Shown here: positions 8,538 to 11,785 of the stretch, one piece after another | Layout: each line of letters opens with the position of its first letter | Position numbering within the stretch: position 1 is the stretch's first letter | DNA from: Cephalothrix simula | Taxonomy: Eukaryota; Nemertea; Palaeonemertea; Archinemertea; Cephalotrichidae | Length of the DNA stretch: 11,785 bases | Assembly (NCBI GenBank): GCA_035591015.1 | Contig: JAXIUW010195400.1 | Span: 1-11,785 of the forward strand | Direction of reading: 5' to 3' | Position numbers and translations under genes: made by a program | Notes under the pieces: generated by a model | What the model was told of the DNA's origin: nothing | What the model saw: only the letters and a program-made list of their open reading frames with translations | Database searches by the model: none

Positions 8538-8724
8538 TAATGATAAATAAGTCCACAATTAAAAAATTTCGAATAATTTAATTAATCCGACGTTTCGGAA
8601 TTCATCTAAATTCCATTATCAAGGAAATAAAAGAAATTTAACAATATTTTTTGAACGTTAGAATGACGTCATATCCTCTTTTGACGTAATTTAGAATTAA
8701 AAACAAGCAATGGAAAATTGAATA
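8538..8724 (+). repeat. Left terminal inverted repeat of the foldback element
   Basis: An unbroken arm of about 187 bp from TAATGATAAATAAG to AAAATTGAATA. It pairs with 8907-8991 plus 9911-10026 on the opposite strand. It lacks a few bases present in the inner right arm (around 8930-8945) and contains one TGACGTCA at 8664. Confidence 0.88.
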
Positions 8725-8906
8725 GGCCAAAATAATTTATCCTTGTAATGACGTTTCAAAACGTAGAATTGTGGAATTATTAATAATAGAAATTGTCTAA
8801 ATTTCAATAAAGGGGTTTGCCCGATTAATTCTCTTGTTAGCAATAGTACTGTATGTCAATTTTTAAATTTTTGATGTTTATTTTTTGTGATATTTTATAC
8901 TTGTGA

Positions 8907-8991
8907 TATTCAATTTCCCATTGCTTGTTTTTAATTTGTCAATTCTTAATTACGTCATAAGAGGATATGACGTCATTCTAACATTCAAAAA
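8907..8991 (-). repeat. Right inverted arm, inner part
   Basis: The reverse complement of 8648-8724, from TATTCAATTTCCCATTGC to ACATTCAAAAA. It stops abruptly at the LINE junction after an A-run (8987-8991). Confidence 0.88.
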
Positions 8992-9709
8992 CCCACTCTC
9001 GATAAATATTCAAGTAAGAATGATTAAATTTTGGGCTAAACTTATAACTGGGCCGAAAGAAAAAAGGTCCTACAAATTATATAATCTAATTCTTAACAGA
9101 GCCCATGCGGGAATAAATGTCTCGCCTTGGGTTGAAAAAATTAAATCTATTCTTTATAACTGTGGGTTAAACTTTGTCTGGGATTTCCAGAAGGTAGAAA
9201 ATATAAATGTTTTGGCAAAATATGTGTCCAATATTCTGAAAAACCAATTTATCTAATCCTGGCATAGTTCAGTTGATAATGACAAGATGTTCTAACTACA
9301 GAATCTTTAAATCTTCTTTTGAATTTGAAGATTACCTATGTAATTTACCATCAATATTCTCCTCAACTATTTGCCGATTTAGATGTGGTAACTTCAAATT
9401 TCCAGTTTGTCCTAAACGCCTTTATCCTTGGCTTAATATCAACGATTCCCAGTATAATTGTGTTTGCGGCAAACTTGGCGACGAATTTAATCTTCTTTTG
9501 GAATGTAATCTCCTAAAGCATACTAGAAATCTTTTTCTTCCAAAAAATACTTTTTAAGGCCAAATTCACCCAATTTCCGTGACATCATGAACTCAAATTT
9601 TTTTAGTGCCAGTCGAAAATATCTTTTAACAATAGAAAAATTATTTACAAAAACTAAATCTTCGACACAAACACTTCGCGTAAATCGCCAAAACAAATCT
9701 ATAACTTGA
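8992..9709 (+). pseudogene. Broken C-terminal part of a LINE ORF2 (reverse-transcriptase protein)
   Basis: The first segment (8992-9256) contains IQVRMIKFWAKLI and SPWVEKIKSIL...GLNFVWDFQ. The second (about 9273-9557) contains NYRIFKSSFEFEDYL, ICRFRCGNFKFPV and CVCGKLGDEFNLLLEC. The third (9557-9709) contains RPNSPNFRDIMNSN and ends in a TGA at 9707-9709. These are typical of the region after the reverse-transcriptase core in animal LINE ORF2 proteins, including the Cys-rich GDEF..LLEC signature. The frame is broken by a TAA at 9254-9256, a shift between about 9257 and 9290, and another shift near 9555. The endonuclease and polymerase core are missing, so the copy is dead. Confidence 0.87.
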
Positions 9710-9910
9710 TTTAAACTCATCTCTTGTTATCAAACATACATTTTTATATATAAATTTAGCACAGTATTTATTGTAATTTTTGTGTGTCTTTTTTTTATTT
9801 TATTTATTTTATGTACATGTATATATATTATTAGCATATTTGTATATTGCCTGTTGGCGTCTTACGTCTGATAGTCAGATCTGACAAAATAAATTTCTTA
9901 TTTCTTATTT
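8992..9910 (+). mobile_element. 5'-truncated non-LTR retrotransposon (LINE) copy
   Basis: About 919 bp sits inside the right arm of the foldback element. It begins in the middle of an ORF2-like coding region, as expected for incomplete reverse transcription. It ends in an AATAAA (9888-9893) followed by a short tandem tail built from TTTCTTA units, then the resumed arm. CR1/L2-like LINEs often end in short tandem repeats rather than a plain poly(A), but I do not assign the clade. The region 9710-9887 is an AT-rich 3'UTR containing a T-rich tract and ATGTACATGTATAT. The insert must be younger than the foldback element it interrupts. Confidence 0.85.
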
Positions 9911-10026
9911 AAAAATATGGTTTAAAAAATTTTCATTTCCTTGATAATGGAATTTAGATGAATTCCAAAACGTCGGATTAATTAAATTAATTCGAAATTT
10001 TTTAATTGTGGACTTATTTATCATTA
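9911..10026 (-). repeat. Right inverted arm, outer part
   Basis: Resumes after the LINE 3' tail with AAAAATATGG and continues as the reverse complement of 8538-8652 to ATCATTA at 10026. The five A's at 9911-9915 repeat those at 8987-8991, consistent with a short target-site duplication made by the LINE. Confidence 0.88.
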
Positions 10027-10744
10027 CAGAATAAATATTTTTTGCTAACATATTTTTAGAATAACTCCTCTGACGTCAAAGTTTTTTATGACGTCACAGG
10101 CAATTCAGCGCTTTTAGCATTATTAAGCTCAATTTTTTAGCCAAAATATCCTTAATATGAACTTCACCAAGAACAAACTGAACTGACTAAGTTAAACTGA
10201 TTTTCCATGTAGTGAATAAAAATTGCGTGCGGTAATAATATCGCTTTAAATACCCCGTGACCAATGACCATGACCAAGAATGCATCAAAATGATGTCCTC
10301 ATTTGAACTTTAGACATAGTGGCGCTATTGTAGCTTCTTGTGATAAATTCTGATATGCCTTTAATATGTAAACTGATATTTCTGCTATATAACTTTGTTC
10401 TACATCTATTATTAGAAACACGCATTTATAACAGGTGCCACTGGGGGCGCTTAAGTAAGTCATAATTAAGAATTTATAAATTTTGTTATACATTTTGTAT
10501 TACTATCAATGTTGTATTTTACGATCGTGGGTAATTCCGGGTGATATTATCTGAGTGTTTTGTATCTAGTATGATGCAACTCATGTTTGAGTTCTTGCAG
10601 GGTATCTGCAAATAAGGGCATTTCTTTTTACACTTATTAAGTAGATTTGTAGATTGTGTGCAATATTTACAGGCTCTTATATTTTATTTCGTTTAAAGTT
10701 TTTTCTTACTGTTTGTATTGATTTTAATATTTGAAAAGTATTAT
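10027..10744. other. Intergenic, AT-rich, no gene seen
   Basis: No convincing coding region or RNA gene. It holds two closely spaced TGACGTCA palindromes (10071-10078 and 10089-10096) and a short inverted pair around GTGGCGCT (10319) and GGTGCCACT (about 10434). The small open frame on the minus strand at 10299-10493 has no recognisable features. Confidence 0.6.
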
Positions 10745-11040
10745 CTGGGTGACCACTGGAAATCAGGGAAAAGTCAGGGAATTTCAATTTAGGCTTTAAA
10801 TATGGAAAAGTCACGGAATTTCCAGGGTTTCCGCAAGGAAAATTTGTCGCTTAACGCATAAAAATTCTTTGCGGTTATGCAATTTACGCATAAAGTATCT
10901 TTGCAGTTTTCATGAAATTATACCGTTAATGAATTTTTCTAAATTATTTGCTTACGCCTTTCCTTAAAAGGTCAGGGAATGTTTTGCGAAGAGTACTGAA
11001 AATCAGGGAAAATGAAAATCATGAAACATGTCGAGATCTT
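10745..11040 (+). repeat. Probable dispersed repeat rich in GTCAGGGAATTT motifs
   Basis: Related motifs recur: AATCAGGGAAAA (10761), GTCAGGGAATTT (10773), GTCACGGAATTT (10810), GTCAGGGAAT (10971) and AATCAGGGAAAA (11001). Inside is a direct repeat of about 23 nt, ACGCATAAA...TCTTTGC(G/A)GTT, starting at 10854 and 10886 (32 bp apart). The pattern resembles interspersed repeats of animal genomes that carry 'GGAAAAGTCAGGGAATTT'-like sequence. I see no clear terminal repeats or coding capacity, so the limits are approximate. Confidence 0.5.
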
Positions 11041-11785
11041 CAAGAGGGCCTCGTAACGTATGTTTTTTGTTATGAAAAATTACACAATTTCTATATACCG
11101 CCAGAGTCGGGGTTATTATTCCAGAGGGAAGGGGGCCACTGCAATCCCTTATGAAGTGCACTGAGTTCTCCATCATGCCCCACCTGGTGGGGAGTGGTGG
11201 TACAAAATGTGTTAAAAAACTTGCCAAACAAAGACTTTGGGGTTGGATATACAGGGGCCACCACTAAGCGTTTAAGTTAAACGAAAATAGGTTTTTTGGA
11301 ATATTAATCGTAACAAATGACGAAGATTTGGGCTCTAAAGATTATCAAATGATCTTAGGCATGGTCAACCAAAGGTAAATTAAAATTTAGAGGCGGCGAT
11401 TTTGCACATACGTAACTTGCATTTGCGTCATTTATTATGCTTGATATGCCAAACAACCTATTTTAGCTATTTTTTGTTCTAACTTTAATGCTTAGCGCTG
11501 CCAACATCCATATCCGAACCCAAAAAGTTCAAAACAAGATTGGAAATAAATAAAATTTTGATTCAAATCATGGTTTTCGACGCGTTGAAAAATTGATAGT
11601 ACTTTTTTTACATTGTGGCTAAATTTTGTCTTTAATTTATAATTTAAGTTAAGTTATTTTGTTGTGTTTTCGTTCCATATATTGTTTATACTTGCTACAT
11701 AATTGATGGCTTTTTGGTGCCTCGGTTGTGTGAATTTTAATTCTTGTATTTCTGAAATACTAATTTTTAATTGGGTGTGGCATGG
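11041..11785. other. Intergenic, no gene seen
   Basis: No supported gene on either strand. A GC-richer patch at about 11095-11270 includes a perfect short palindrome, CCCCACC T GGTGGGG (11178-11192), and two GGGGCCAC/GGGCCACT-type stretches (11131 and 11256). It may be part of another dispersed repeat. The rest is AT-rich. Confidence 0.5.

Larger units (their letters stand above)
8538..10026. mobile_element. Foldback DNA element with long terminal inverted repeats, split by a LINE
   Basis: The left arm is 8538-8724. The right arm is its reverse complement in two pieces, 8907-8991 and 9911-10026. The ends read TAATGATAAATAAGTCCAC on both sides, and arm landmarks include GACGTTTCGGAATTCATC and ATGACGTCATATCCTCTT. 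The arms match over almost their whole length with a few substitutions and small indels. The interior between the arms (8725-8906) has no coding capacity. Without the LINE insert the element would be about 570 bp, so it is a non-autonomous MITE-like element. A TA at each end could be the target duplication, as in Tc1/mariner-type elements, but the superfamily is not established. Confidence 0.88.

Overview
The window looks like nuclear DNA from an AT-rich invertebrate animal. It has a GT-AG intron, a decayed non-LTR retrotransposon, foldback (MITE-like) elements and no prokaryotic gene organisation. I cannot name the species. The large gene's family is known from plants (Arabidopsis DEAH11/DEAH12) and from several invertebrate lineages, so it does not fix the phylum.

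Layout: 1-228 is upstream/leader sequence. 229-345 is a short predicted first coding exon (39 codons), followed by a 2,048-bp intron (346-2393) that holds a degenerate CpG-rich repeat array at about 480-1180. 2394-7577 is one uninterrupted coding exon. Joined in phase 0, the two exons predict a protein of about 1,766 residues. Its order is: a charged, disordered N-terminus with an internal duplication; a coiled-coil-like segment; a complete DEAH-box helicase core with HA2 and OB-type C-terminal modules; RRM-like and other possible nucleic-acid-binding regions; and a C-terminal RING-IBR-RING (RBR) ubiquitin-ligase module. One polypeptide would thus combine RNA remodelling with ubiquitin transfer.

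Downstream of the stop codon there is a candidate poly(A) signal at 7835. After it comes a long imperfect palindrome (7951-8383, possibly about 7921-8415). Next is a composite mobile element (8538-10026): a foldback element with arms of about 190 bp, whose right arm was split by a 5'-truncated LINE copy (8992-9910). The LINE remnant keeps the C-terminal ORF2 region, broken by a stop and two frameshifts, plus a 3' tail made of short repeats.

The last 1.75 kb has no convincing gene. It contains a dispersed-repeat-like stretch around 10745-11040 and short palindromes. Across the window the palindrome TGACGTCA occurs nine times, far above chance, both inside and outside the coding exon.

The main points for follow-up are the helicase-RBR fusion with a His-to-Arg change next to its catalytic cysteine, the near-intronless gene structure, and the nested foldback/LINE insertion.
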